From Biomphalaria glabrata (taxonomy: Eukaryota; Mollusca; Gastropoda; Planorbidae), in the NCBI RefSeq assembly GCF_947242115.1, contig NC_074716.1, positions 41,556,639 through 41,620,638 of the forward strand: a stretch of DNA of 64,000 nucleotides, read 5' to 3'. A model generated the notes under the pieces. The model did not search any database and had not been told where the DNA came from. It was given only the letters and a program-made list of their open reading frames with translations. A program made the position numbers and the translations under genes. The first letter of the stretch is position 1, and every line of letters begins with the position of its first letter. Shown one piece after another: positions 22,225 through 34,009 of this stretch.

Positions 22225-22490
22225 TAATAATAAATTACGGCTTGTATATAGCGCTACTTTCATGCTTATAGCATGCTCAGATCTCTATGATTCAATCTCA
22301 TTTGTGGACCAGTGGGAGGCGGTGTTTGGGAGAAGGTTTTCCGTGCTGCTTTTAAGCGCCCAGTAAACACAACTCTGTTCGAGTCAGGTGTTGAACCTCG
22401 AGCCCCCCTTCATGGAAAGCCAAACCAAGCTAAGTTCAAGCGAACTTAGCCTCTCGACCACGCTTCCCAGAAGCTGTGCGTGGGTGTGTG
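22225..22490 (-). mobile_element. tRNA-derived SINE (family H)
   Basis: In sense orientation: a head with gtggtcgagaggctaag, a B-box-like ggttcaacacc, agcacggaaaaccttctccc, then gagcatgctataagcatgaaagt and a tail of (taat)n. Other copies are at 25690-25915 (+) and 12930-13110 (-). Confidence 0.75.
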
Positions 22491-22619
22491 CAGAGGCGAT
22501 CTCATGGCGACTGGGGTCCACGGCCAGAGAGAGAGACTCCTGATGCAGAGATTCAAAAAAAATCATGCAAGGCAGCCTCTGGTTTGAAGGTTTGTGTGGG
22601 GGTGATGGTTGTTGACAGA

Positions 22620-25230
22620 GCTCTTAGGAAACTGTGATCCGTTTCCTTCTCGAAGTGATAACAGCTAATCATTTTCCTAATCTGAAAAACACGAGGGCGG
22701 GATACCGGCGCATTCTCTACACCTCTTGCATTATTGTTGTCTTACATTTCAAAGGCAAATAGAAACCAGACATGATGAGATCACAAGATATTTGCTGGAA
22801 ATTGTTTTTAAAGGCGTTTTTATTTCTTTATTATTTTAATTTTGTTATTCTTTGTCTTTACGATTTGATCATTTCTTCTGATGGCTACAGAGCCGTTATA
22901 TAGAGAGGCATTAGCATCCACATCGCACGTGAAAGTAGCGCTTGACTGTGTTTTGGATGAAGCCAGTACTTTTTTTTTTTCCTTGGTCAAGTGGCTGAGT
23001 ATTTGTAAACCCAAAGAAAACTGTATGAAGTCAACGTTACTTCTGTATAAGAAAATGTAACATTTTGTGATTGATAGTTATCTTAGAATTCACAAATTCC
23101 GCCCCCAAGTCCCCACCGTCGCCCTACTTCTCCGAGCTTAATGACGCAGCCTTATGACCCGTTATTGACTCCATGTTAATGGACACGTAAAATCGCTTAA
23201 TGCTTTCATAAAAGGTTAACATGACCTTAGACATGACGTTGACTGATAGACTTGGGGTAAATTCTTGAATAGTACTTTTAACACATTGAGGGTAGGAAAT
23301 TTTTTTTGTTTTAAATGTATTTCAACCGTGCCATTAACGATAATCTTAAGACCAAGTAACAGTATTTATGTATTTTAGTATCACTTTAATTCACGATTGA
23401 AGACATTTTGTCCTCATCAGAAGTGTAAAAGTCCAGATATACTGTTTAATTTATTTACACGATGGTCCATAGGTCGAACACCAAGCGTAGTGAAGTAGGT
23501 CTGGGCCAGGGCGTACCTTTATAAGTCATGTCTCAGCAATTCATTCATCGACTCGTCCACTCCTCATCCATTCACTCAGACACGCTTTCTTCATTCACAC
23601 TGTCACCTTTCATTCATTCACTGTATCCCTCCTACCTTCATTGTTTCTCACTTAACGCTGTCAGAAATGGCCTGGCCCATAGAACAAAACATTAGCTGTG
23701 ACAATGCATCACTCTCCTTCATTCAGACAATCCCAGTCACAACATTGCAGTATTTATAATCTAAACTCTGCTGTATTTATGATGTAGGTTTGAATCCGGA
23801 AACTAAAAAAATCGGTTCATATCAATCAAGTGAATTAAACGTGATTCATCGTGCAGCTCTGACCACACAGGTAAAAACTTCAGACTGTGATGAGAAAGCA
23901 AATAGTTTTTGTGTCTGTCACGTAGCTTTCAAAACCAAATGCTTATTTAACATTCGATTTTACCGTCACATATACTGTGCTCAGAATAGCAGTGCGGTCC
24001 TGATTGAATGATAACGTAGTGTCTATGTACTTAGAAACTTTAAAAAAAATTACAATTACGATATAAGAAATAATTAATTATCTCAATATTAAAAATAACA
24101 ACGATCATGATAATAACTTCATTTAAATTTAACACATATTTAATAATGCCACATCACCAGAAAATTCCTCAGCGGACACTGTTAAAAGAGAGACTAAAAA
24201 GAGTTGTGTTTCTCTCTAACGACCAGAGAATGAAAAGTAGTTGATTTTTACAATAATAATAATTTGTAGGCTAGTCCAATAACAAGAACAATATAAAAAT
24301 ACTTAAAAAACAAAACAAAATAAAGCTTATATTGAATGTAATTGTATTAATTAGTTTGCATCAGTCTCCCCTATCCCTTTCCCAACTGGTCCAGACGAGT
24401 GATAGGATCATAGCGTAGTGAGAACGCTGAATATAAAAATTGAGCTAAACAAAAACAATTGGTAAAAATATTTGAATCGCACAGATTTATTGGTGTTAGT
24501 CTAGATCTATTAAGCATTTAATTACATGACTGATCCAAACTGATTGATTCAGCTTCGCTGCTGTGCATCAAGAATTGGCCTCTTTAGTCACACACGAAGT
24601 TGCAAAAGGAAAAGATCGTCTCACGAGACGTAAAATGCCAAAGATTTTAAGCGGCCCCCTAAAGGGGAAAAGACGCTATTAGTTGTTTTGAGTGATCTGT
24701 CTGTCCGCCCGCTTAGATCTCGTAAACTAGCAAATATAGAGAAAATCAGACAACATAATATTTTAGACCATACAAAGTTCTGATGCAAGACTACTGTATT
24801 TTTCATAAAAATACACCATTTTTACAACTATTCCCCATTAATAGTAACAAACACGGGGTCCTTTTAGTAAGGGGAATCAGCAATGTACCGATTTCGAGCA
24901 CATTTATGCAAACGGTTTTAGATTTTTTGTAAAAAAAAAATATATTTTTTTGCAATTGTATTGCTAAGTTAAATAAGTTCTGTCTTATTAAATAATATAT
25001 TTAAAAAATATTTACTTTGTTTTTTAAAGAGAACAAATCTATTTAGTATGCATATAAGTAGAACTTAATTTAAAACAACAATTAATAAGAAGTTTTTCAT
25101 ATTATCGCGTGAACTGTAGGGTATTCCTACCACAATGAAACACTAAACTAAAGAATTTTTAATAAAAGATTGACCCTTTACAAAACAATTAAATCAATTA
25201 GATACTCATTATAAGACATCAGTTAGGCCA
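22620..25230. other. Large intron of the ODF3-like gene; no further gene supported
   Basis: AT-rich intronic sequence between exons 21754-21959 and 26076-26189. A (cattcattca)-rich stretch lies near 23540-23640. A short open exon-like stretch on the plus strand (23788-23870) was considered and not accepted. Family F begins at 24643. Confidence 0.5.
24643..25118 (+). mobile_element. Interspersed AT-rich element with agcggcccc head (family F)
   Basis: Starts ttttaagcggccccctaaagg and continues with ctgtctgtccgcccg, attaatagtaacaaac, ttatgcaaacg and gcatataagt. It ends near attatcgcgtgaactg. The whole series recurs inverted at 36300-36812 and partly at 31495-31770. Noncoding and unclassified. 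Confidence 0.75.
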
Positions 25231-25235
25231 GGCTC

Positions 25236-25460
25236 ACATCTAACTTCACTTTTCACCTTACCCTTGGTCTGCTGGACCGTTGGCGCACTGTCAAACTTCT
25301 TTCTCCATTCTTCTCTATCATTTGCATTTGATAAAATTTAATTCTGATGTTCTTCCTGAAAATATTGATGCCTGCCTGGGTGGACTACTTTGGGGGCCAA
25401 TTTTGAGTTTGTGTTTCCACACAAACTGTCTTTGTAACATTGTTTATTGTAATAATTTTC
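25236..25460 (-). mobile_element. LINE-tail-like repeat (family C relative)
   Basis: The reverse complement gives agagaagaatggagaaagaag and ccaacggtccagcagaccaag, the LINE C-terminal block, preceded by a segment with cccacccaggcaggcatcaa. Two collinear copies lie at 31860-32260. The same novel 5' segment with the same LINE end in three copies suggests a SINE-like element borrowing the LINE tail. Confidence 0.65.
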
Positions 25461-25689
25461 TTGTTATTAATTACTGTACCTATCATTAGATGGTAGCTAT
25501 TTGGAAAAAATTATGGAAAATGTTAAGGGCACGTTATTTGAATATTTTAAGCTAGCGACGCTGGAGCAAGGTGGGCCGATTCTTTTGTGGCCATTGGTCG
25601 AATCGGATAATAAGTATTGCTTCTTGACTTGTTCAACTTGCCTGGCTGGAGATGGATTTTTAATATTAGACACTGCTTATGTGGCTGCA

Positions 25690-25915
25690 TTGTAGTATGG
25701 TGTGTGGCATAGTCTTTGGTCAGTCTTCACGATGGTTCCGAGTTCCAATCCCTGCCGTCCTGCATGAGATCAGTGTTAGGGCATTTAGAGGCAGCACGGA
25801 AAACCTTCTCCCAGATACCCCGTCCTACCCACTGTTTCACAAATGACATTGGGCTATAGCGTTCTGGGCATGCTGTAAGCATGAAAGTTGCACTATATTA
25901 AAGCTAGTAAAAAAA
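25690..25915 (+). mobile_element. SINE (family H)
   Basis: Contains cgagttccaatccctgc (B-box region), gcagcacggaaaaccttctc and gcatgctgtaagcatgaaag, and a poly-A tail. Sense-strand counterpart of 22225-22490. Confidence 0.75.
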
Positions 25916-26075
25916 AAAACAACAAAATAAACCAAAAGACAAACTAGCAAAGACATTACCATTTTAAGTCTTGTTAACCATCTTACACATTATTGAACAG
26001 AACATAGATTACAGGTTCAGGAATAAAGTCACATTTAAAAAAAAAAAATCCTAATCGTTACAAGAGAACACTGAC

Positions 26076-26189
26076 CCCAGATTGACCTTTTAGGTCGTCC
26101 ATATAAAGTAAAACCTTGGTTGTTTTCTCTGCCGTTGTTATAGAGACCTCTCTCTATGTAGTAGTAGCCAGGGCCGTTCTGATAGGTAT
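26076..26189 (-). CDS. ODF3: ODF3/CIMAP1-like protein, internal exon
   Basis: A strong acceptor (ctctggttctttcag) and donor GGG|GTCAGT bound 114 nt that begin with two codon-completing bases and leave one. The peptide NGPGYYYIERGLYNNGRENN is followed by QGFTLYGRPKRSIW. This is one PG-rich unit whose SPGP is relaxed to NGPG, followed by the G-F-x-L-x-G-R element. Phase fits both neighbours. Confidence 0.85.
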
Positions 26190-26429
26190 CTGAAAGAACC
26201 AGAGAAACCTCATGAGATACTATTACAATGTGGAACAAGCAATAGAAATAGGAATGCTTTTAAAAAGCAAAGCTTATTCCATGGAAGGAACCGCTAAGTA
26301 CTGCCATTTATCTTAAAATTACAGGGTTTATCTCCTTTTCTTCTATATAAAATTATTCGATTAATTATCATTGAATGATTAACATTTTTTTTGTATTGAT
26401 TCATTTGAATGATTAATGAATAATTAATA

Positions 26430-26495
26430 CAAAATTTCAACTTGATCGGAGAATGAAGATTTGGAGAAAAACGTGTCAAAACGTAATAAGAAGAT
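26430..26495 (+). mobile_element. Family E repeat, partial
   Basis: aaatttcaacttgatcggaga followed by ggagaaaaacgtgtc, the first half of the repeat described at 6572. Confidence 0.5.
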
Positions 26496-26835
26496 TTAAT
26501 CCATGTATCTACTCTTGTATCAACTACTAGCTATACCAGTTGGTTACTTCCGTTGACTAATTCGTCACAATAGACTCTTGTTTCAAAAATGTCATAATGT
26601 CTTCTTATAAAGAATTCTTCAAGATTCAAACATGAGCTCACAACTGTCCGGTGCCTTTCCAACTCTCTTATGCTCTGCCACCTCTTTTATGACTTTCCAC
26701 TTGACTGTTTTTTTTTAATACCCTGCCGGTCGTGAAATTAGATCTATAGCTTTCATCTCTCTTTTTTTTTTGTTAGAGAACCTGGACCTAACGCGTTACC
26801 AATGACCATGACATTCAATATTGCGAGGATATATA

Positions 26836-27101
26836 ATGTTAAGTTCCCCTTTTAGACGTTGTGGTCTATAGGGTAGATAATGTAAAAGTAATCCGTTTCT
26901 AACGAGATTAACGAGGTTGTCGTGTGGCCAGCACAACGACCAATCGCCTCTACTTTTCCACAACTAATGTCACCCATTAGAGCTGGGTGGACTCAGAGGC
27001 GCGCAAAGATCGTGAAATTAAAAAAAAAAAATCACCAGGATTCGAACCCGAGACCCCAAGTTCGGAAGCCAAGCGCTTTACCGCTCAGCCACCGAGCCTC
27101 C
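26836..27101 (-). mobile_element. tRNA-derived SINE (family A), near full length
   Basis: Reverse-strand copy with tail, gtggccagcacaacgacc, body, B box ggattcgaaccc and head ctttaccgctcagccacc. It sits in the intron between the two upstream ODF3-like exons in the window. Confidence 0.9.
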
Positions 27102-27247
27102 GCGGATGTATGATTATGAAACAAGTTAAATATAAAAATTACTTTTTAAAAGTAATAATTCCTCTTATATAAAGCTGGTGACGTTCTGTAAAAGCGATTG
27201 CTTTGCTCTTAATATCAATAAAGGATTAATAAAAGTTCAAAACTTAC

Positions 27248-27349
27248 TACTATATTTCGCTCCAAATGAATATCCAGGAGCTTTTGGTCTGGTGGGGTCA
27301 TGGTTGACCATACCAATAGTCGATGGCAACTGGTACTTGGGACCAGGAC
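27248..27349 (-). CDS. ODF3: ODF3/CIMAP1-like protein, first recognised coding exon
   Basis: Acceptor gttgttttcaacag and a consensus donor A|GTAAGT bound 102 nt. The peptide GPGPKYQLPSTIGMVNHDPT-RPKAPGYSFGAKYS matches the first PG-rich unit of vertebrate ODF3 (S-PGP-KY-x-IPxTxGFxxHxPTxxRAPAYSF), where about 20 residues (M..GTW.P.RPRGPI.A.Y) normally precede it. That N-terminal exon was not found upstream in the window; the methionine-initiated frame extending into the intron is not credible because an acceptor interrupts it. Together the four exons give about 219 residues. Confidence 0.87.
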
Positions 27350-27479
27350 CTGTTGAAAACAACAACAAAAAATAGTTACAATGGTATAAACGTTTGTTTA
27401 TGAATTTGCACAAACATGTTTTCGTAGGGTTCAGTTTTCTAGAGGTCTTCCGTGTGACTAAAACTAACAAGTGTCGTTA

Positions 27480-28690
27480 TAAAATGTCTGACTATTATCA
27501 CTCAATTAAAATCTTTAACTGCTTCTTTAAAAATACGTAGCAGTCTCTATCCACATGTGATATATCTTTGACACACGTGCAGTTGGCATACCCGCAAGGT
27601 TTTCGTACAGGGCTCTTGGACTCGCGGATAGAACTATCAGGCACGGAAAATTTTAAGAGAAGCAGTAAAAAAAAAAAAACAATGTTGGAAAAAACAAAAA
27701 AACAACAATCATGAAGAAAAAACGCCGATTGCTTTGTTTGTTTGTTTGTTCGTTTGTTGAGTCTTTTTGGGATCCAACGTTAAAAATAAGTATACACAAC
27801 ACCAAACATGTACTTTCTTCTCAAGTCAATTTAACTTTATTGAAGATTTCCCACGATAAACTAAATAATGTCAAAGACGCTTAATTGAACTTCAAACTTG
27901 CCAACTAAATAAATATACAAACAAAAGAATGTCTCAAACTTCAACCTGCAGAACTAAAATGTGTTGGAAAATTAACATGCAGAAAAACATAGATCATTAA
28001 CACTTTCTTTACTTTGTACACAGGATACACCAAACATATTGCTATTTATAGGTTTTCAGCTATTTAAGAAAATCTCCACTATATATTGATAAAGAATAGT
28101 CTATTATTATAAAACTAATGATAAAACATGTCATAATATACAATACTGTTTCCACTACTTTCACATTAAAACATTTTTTTGCATATTTCCTCCACCTCCT
28201 ATATTCTCATCTCCCCTTTTATACACTCTCAGTTTTGATGTTAATTTACAGAGTGAGCACATTTCTCCCCGCCACCATGTCTTCTAATTTAAATGATGAA
28301 ATCACAAACATATCAACGCACATTTGCTTCTACTCCCTCAACCCCCTCTGCGTACCAAGATAGGTCTTTTATATGGATGAACAGAATTACATGCTTCAAT
28401 AATTCTGAAGAAGAACAAGAAAAACAGACAGACAAATAAACAAACACACACAGACACAAACAAACAAACAAAACTGACATTTCGTACATATAATTACATG
28501 ACTGATCCAAAATAGTTGATACAATTACGCATTTTTAATTTTTATATTTGTATTTTTTTTAAATTTATTTTACTGCTTTTATGAAAGTGATTTCTTCCAC
28601 CAAAATCCAATAGAAAAAAAAATAAATAAATCAAACTAAAAAAACATTTTCCCTTTCCCCATTATTGGAAGATGGCTGTCGCTACATTAG
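27480..28690. other. No gene seen
   Basis: AT-rich, with poly-A runs and (acaaac)n near 28425-28470. Presumably 5' intron or flank of the ODF3-like gene. Confidence 0.45.
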
Positions 28691-28698
28691 CCCTACTT

Positions 28699-28888
28699 CA
28701 TTGTTTCCCAAACTTTTTCTTACACTGAACACCTCCTACAATATGAGTATTTAGCGGACCACTTTGCTTATTTTTTAAGTTTAATTCGTCAGGTGGTCTA
28801 CTAGTTAATTATTCCGTTAGTTTTTGGAACACCTAATCAGGTCTTACTGAACACTAGGGTTACGCGGAGCACAGTTTGGGAAACATTG
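28699..28888. mobile_element. hAT MITE, 190 bp
   Basis: Inverted ends cattgtttcccaaactt / cagtttgggaaacattg, flanked by ccctactt (28691-28698) / ctctactt (28889-28896), 7 of 8. A partial reversed relative is at 37608-37735. The TTTCCCAAA terminus is common among hAT MITEs. Confidence 0.88.
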
Positions 28889-28896
28889 CTCTACTT

Positions 28897-30070
28897 GTAA
28901 GTGGCAGTCACCTGTTACTCCTTGAAACATGCTGTAGTGACGTCTATGAGCTTACTACAAACAGTTTTGACATAATTCTTTAGGAAATGTTTGGGTTAAA
29001 GCTGCACTGATTCAGTGTGAAATGGCTCTATCGATCTGAATCAATCAATGCCAAGAATCAATTGTGAAGAGATCATTAAAGACTGTTTTAAAAGTCATAT
29101 ATGAATTAAGTCTTTTCAAAGTGCTGAACTAAGAGAAGAACGAATTCGTTTTGTTCGAAATTCTCTTGGCGCATATCTTTATTTTGACATTTAAATACTG
29201 ACATTAATAAAGGTTTGTGTATCTTTTGCAAGCGTACTGAGCTTCAGTTTAACATTTTTTTATTTAGACCAGATAAGAACTTCATAGAGGTTCACATGTG
29301 CTTGCATAAGAATATCTACACGAGTTTGCAGAAAATAAACTAAATGTGGGCTGACAAGTTAAAAGAAGTTTTCTTAGTGCTTTCTACATGTTTTTTTAAA
29401 ACCCAGAATCTAGTTACTTTGTTTTAAAACTTCCCACAGATTATTAAACTCTTATATTTGCCCCGAAAATTCAGCTAATAAAAACGCAGTTGTTCTATAT
29501 GTCAAACTGCGAAACAATATTTAATGTTATAAGAATTATTTTCCAAATGTAAATTAAAAATGAACAATAATTGGCATAATTTTAAGACACTAAAGTAATT
29601 CAATTATCACATTTAAAGCAAGTCTCTTCTTCATACTTTAATTGGAATATCAAAGTACCAATAGTAACGCAAAATAAAAGAGCGAAGCCATAGTGTTTAA
29701 CTCAGATTTAGGTGAAAATACCCATTGAGAGAAACGTTGTAACACGATGACCAGAAAGCGAAGCGCGATATCAATCTACTGTACATTGTAACTCAAATAG
29801 CATGTCACGCGGCAGTGTTGTGACACAGAAGCTCGATTTACAGTTTTTGGAAGTAGACATGAATTATCAAACGTCATAAGAAAGACAAATCGTTGATTAA
29901 GGCTGTGTACAGTGATAGTCGGTTGAGATTTGAAAGTATGATCAGTTAGGAAGTAACCACATACAGTAAATGTGTTACTTGTTGATTGCTGTCCTAACGT
30001 AAACAACGATTCTCTAACAAAAAAAAAGGCAGAAGAAATTTAAAGAATAAAATGGCATGAAAATATAAAT
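28897..30070. other. No gene seen
   Basis: AT-rich sequence without repeats or open frames I can support. Confidence 0.45.
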
Positions 30071-30074
30071 GTGT

Positions 30075-30262
30075 GAGAGACTTAAACTCTAATAAACCAT
30101 TGGTTTCCCTAGCTGATTCAGGCTACCCATTCATTGATCCAATGGCCATAGGAAAGAATGATCACTTATATGAATTAGTCCTAATATATGGAGTAAGATA
30201 TGTTGGTGTCTTTCTGACTTATTTAGTATGTTATGTTTTTTTCTTCTGTGATTTTGTGTTTA
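30075..30262 (+). mobile_element. Interspersed repeat with ctggctgattcaggc core (family L)
   Basis: Words in order: gacttaaactct, ggtttccctagctgattcagg, catagg.aagaa..a, gaattagtcctaatatatgg and tgttggtgtctttct. Same order at 41710-41820, 41930-42330 and 60085-60140. It has an open frame of 64 codons here, but the other copies are not open, so it is treated as repeat. Confidence 0.65.
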
Positions 30263-30524
30263 ATTAAGAAAACTGACAAACCGATTAGGTGCAGTTTTTA
30301 ACCGCTCATATAGAGCTCAACAATAAATATATAAGTATATAAGAATCAGGATCGCATATGATTCACTAGTCAGACTATGACATACATCGAGACCAATCGT
30401 TATAGAAGGCCGCAACACTGACCTGCGACGTCACAACGTGTGGGCAGTTTAGACCAATAGCTCGTTGTCATGTACAGACTTGTACAGACTTCTTTCGGGT
30501 AAAAGAAATAATTGATCCTCGATG

Positions 30525-30610
30525 GAGTGTCGGAGAAATAGCGTGTACAAACGTTCTACCAGACAGACTGAGTGAGTTAATAGAAGTTTTGTAAACATTG
30601 CACATAGTCA
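30525..30610 (+). mobile_element. Family E repeat
   Basis: gtcggagaaatagcgtgtac, accagacagactgagtgag and agaagttttgtaa. Confidence 0.6.
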
Positions 30611-31494
30611 GAGAAAAGCCTACTATAGGTTGTATTTAGTTTTCCAGTTTTTTTATTTCCAGTTTAAATAATCATCCAAATCTGAAGCCGTGAAACAAGT
30701 TCTCTAGCCAGAGGTGTAGACAACCCATGCGATTGTGATAGACACAATCTGTTGGAGTTCTACTCTGGAGTGGTAGAGGGAGAATCAAACACGCTATTAA
30801 CCAAGTACGAGACACTTAATTGACTAGGTCCACGACACACACACACACACACACAGAATATTCACATAGACCACATAGACACAAACGCACAGGCACACAG
30901 ACACAAAGAGTCACGCATTCACTATTTTGTAAAACATAATTTGTAATTTAGTTTCACTTTGGTCTATGGTGTTTTAATGTCACTTGATACTGCTGAGTGC
31001 GTCCGAGATATAAAGATAGATCTAAATGTAAAAGGAGAATGAAGAGCATTTAAACAAAATCTTACGATAATTCACATTTGCATTTATCAATTCTATTTCA
31101 TAATTTTGAATCATTATAATTCAAACATATTATTGTGCCAGTACAGTGTACAAAATAGATAGATTTAATTACGTTATTCAAGTTGTTATCCTCGAATCAA
31201 GTTTTTTTGTGTTTTGTTTCTTTAAGTTGTACATTATGTTCATGTGTACAGAGCACACATCCAAACATGACATCGTGAAATCAACACAATGCCAGAGTGA
31301 CATTTCGTGACAGAATAATTTAATTGTTTTGTAATATCCATAGTCTCCTTCACCACCAAATCATTTGTTTTTGAACATAAGGATCAGTGTATTTTATTGA
31401 GGCACAAAAAGAAGAAAAAGAAACCTAAGCCATTTTAAAGCAGGTTATTTCAGAGATGTAATCTTTGCAGTAATTAAATTATATTGATTTTTTA

Positions 31495-31770
31495 AGAATT
31501 TTTTATTCACTATTAATAGTAACAAATACGGGAGGCTTTTAAAAAAAGGAGATGACTATTTACTTTATTTGTAATACATTTATGCAAAGATTTAGATTTT
31601 TTGTAAAAAAAATTTTTTTTTTTACTATGACTAAGTTAATTAAGTTCTGTCATACTAACTACAACATTTACAAAAAATGTTTATTTTTTTTTATTTAAAG
31701 AGAAAATATGTATTTAAAATGCATATACTTGAAACATAATTTGAAACAACAATAAATAAATAGTTCATCA
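31495..31770 (+). mobile_element. Family F repeat, 5' truncated
   Basis: attaatagtaacaaatacgg, ttatgcaaagatttagatt, agttctgtcatacta and tgcatatacttgaaac match the 3' two thirds of 24643-25118. Confidence 0.7.
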
Positions 31771-31859
31771 TACTGCAGAGTTGACCGGCACCTCCATCGA
31801 GACCTCCAAAACACATAAGTAAAGTATTTTTTTCCTTGAGGCTTTGAATAAGGGATTGA

Positions 31860-32260
31860 CCACCTTCACTTTAACCTATCCCTTGGTCTGCTGGACCGTT
31901 GGGGTGCCAAATAAGATCGGTCAACCTTCGTTCTCCATTCTTCTCTGTCATTTGCTTTTGATAGAATTTCATTCTGATATTCTTTCTGAAAATATTGAAA
32001 CCTGCCTGGGTGGGCCATATCGGGGGGTTCACATCTAACTTTACATTCACTTTCACCTATACTTTGATCTGCTGGACCGTTGGGGCACTACACAAGATCT
32101 GTTAACCTTCTTTCTCCATTCTTATCTCTCATTTGTCTTTGATATAATTTCATTCGGATGTTCTTTCTGAAAATATTGAAGCCTGCCTGGGTGGACTATT
32201 TCGGGGGCCGATTTTGAGTTTGTGTTTCCACACAAACTGTCTTTGTAACCTTGTTATAGA
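31860..32260 (-). mobile_element. Two tandem copies of the LINE-tail-like repeat
   Basis: 31860-32035 and 32045-32260 each carry ggtctgctggaccgttggg (or tgatctg variant), ctttctccattctt and gcctgcctgggtgg. They are collinear with 25236-25460. The tandem arrangement could be a local duplication or insertion into a like element. Confidence 0.65.
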
Positions 32261-32443
32261 TATTAACTGTAGATTGAAGGTTTGAAAGTCGAGATTAGAA
32301 AGGGACATAAACTCGCATCAAACGTGACATCTTCCGTTTGGAAACACCGAAAGTTGTCAGCAATCTTTATCTTATAATCACGTGACTTTTTGTCTTTAAT
32401 AAGAATTTATTTTTTTGAAAAAATTTATTTTACCAAAACGAAA

Positions 32444-32654
32444 ATGGTGGCTGAGTGGATTCAGAACCGATAGTGATATTTAGGGCACCTCTGAGTCCAC
32501 CCAACTCTTATGCATATCTGACACTAGCTAGGGAAAAGTAAAGGCGGTTGGTCGTTGTGCTGGCCACATGACAACCTCGTTAACCGACGGCCACAGAAAC
32601 AGATGACCTTTACATCATCTGCTCTATAGATCGTAAGGTCTAAAAGAGGAACTT
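32444..32654 (+). mobile_element. tRNA-derived SINE (family A), head partly deleted
   Basis: atggtggctgagtgg is followed directly by the body gacactagctagggaaaagt and gtgctggccacatgacaacc, then the tail ctatagatcgtaaggtct. Confidence 0.8.
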
Positions 32655-32707
32655 AAAAAAAAATATGAACATATAAGTTGTCGAGCGTTAAAATAGAAAC
32701 AGTGCAC

Positions 32708-32870
32708 AGATGATGAACGATGGTAAACTAGGGAGTCATGTGGCCAGCACAACGACTAACCCTATTTACTTTCAACATCTGAAGTTAGTAACCCACTTAA
32801 AATCCCAGTATTCACAAGATTTGAACCCAAGACCACCACGGTTTCACCACAACACTGCTACTCCATCTGT
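32708..32870 (-). mobile_element. tRNA-derived SINE (family A), degraded
   Basis: gtcatgtggccagcacaacg and cacaagatttgaaccca (B box reversed), ending in a decayed head. Opposite orientation to its neighbour at 32444-32654. Confidence 0.65.
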
Positions 32871-33181
32871 TATGTTTAAGATAAAAGGATTTTAATTATT
32901 TTTCCATACATCGCTCTAAAGATAAATTCCTTATATCTTCCTCGTCTTGTTCTCTCAGCTCAAAGGCTCGCATGACATCAAGTCACATAAAGCTCCAAGC
33001 CAGCGCTTCTAAACTCTACCTTCAAGTGCTACAGACTTCACTGCTTGAGGACAATCTCTTTCTGTTTAGAAAAGGTCTTCTATTCATTGCAGGAACGTAT
33101 TATGGAAACGTCGCGCTGCAGAAACGAGACGACAAAAAATAAATGGGCCGCCAGTTCGATTTATTGATTTGTTTAAAAAAG

Positions 33182-33183
<2 letters not shown>

Positions 33184-33217
<34 letters not shown>
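33184..33217. repeat. (TA)n microsatellite
   Basis: About 16 TA dinucleotides. Confidence 0.95.
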
Positions 33218-33218
<1 letters not shown>

Positions 33219-33569
33219 CAGATGGGCTTTTTTCCCTTAGAGTCGCTTTTAAAGATTGAGTGTGTTTGTAGATCAATGGCGTTTAAAATATATAAATCCT
33301 CTTTTTTTTTTCTTACACTGTTTTTTTTAAATGTCTGGCAAAACTTTACAAAGAAAATAAGTTACGAAGGGCGATAATAAGACACAATGGTGGGAAGTGG
33401 GAAAGGGAAGGAACTCGTGTTTACAAAATGGTATCCAAAACAGCTTTGTTGATTCCCGCTACTTTCTGAAGTGAAAAGGGTACGTCACTGCGGTGAAGTT
33501 GTGTGTGTGCTCTAGTGATGCAGTGGGTAGTAATGTATTAGGGACGTTCACTCTAAAGGTTAATCACAG

Positions 33570-33746
33570 TTGTCTGTTCTTTGTCTATGTTTTCATGTCT
33601 AAGCTCCGCCCCGTGCAATTTCACAGGGATTTCCTATTAGAGTTGGAGTGGTCACAGAGGCGTACTTATAAGTCCGAAGTTTAAAAGTTCAGTCTTTACA
33701 GGTATTTGAACTTGAGACCACCACTTGACCACTACGACCTCTAACA
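33570..33746 (-). mobile_element. tRNA-derived SINE (family A), very degraded
   Basis: gtcacagaggcgtacttataag and ttacaggtatttgaacttgagaccaccacttgaccacta follow the order of a reversed family A body and B box. Confidence 0.4.
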
Positions 33747-34009
33747 AAATTTCCTACTAAATATAAATAGATCTGGTGCAGCCAATAAGTTTACGTGTTT
33801 GTAAAAAACAAATGAAGAAAAAAAAAGCTTCTTTAGACAACAAAGTGTTTCAGGAAAAGACAGAAAAAACTTGGCTATTACTTTAAAATACTCTTAAAGT
33901 GATACATTCGTAGCTATTATTGCAGAAGATTGAATCAATATTTTGTTATTTAATCAAATAATTAGTGTATCGAACAAAAACGTTATATAATTTTGTTAAC
34001 TAGTCCTTC

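Noticed and set aside
23788-23870. Plus-strand stretch with AG...GT boundaries, open for 27 codons (LNPETKKIGSYQSSELNV..)
   Set aside because: Twenty-seven open codons between chance AG and GT sites are expected often; no pyrimidine tract and no partner exon. It lies in an intron of a gene on the other strand.
25501-25695. 64-codon plus-strand frame (ending TAYVAAL)
   Set aside because: Flanked on both sides by repeats, without splice signals or homologue; could be repeat-derived.
27350-27470. Upstream in-frame methionine (27470) as start of the ODF3-like protein
   Set aside because: A clear acceptor (tttcaacag) at 27350 separates it from the exon, and the peptide before it does not resemble the ODF3 N-terminus.
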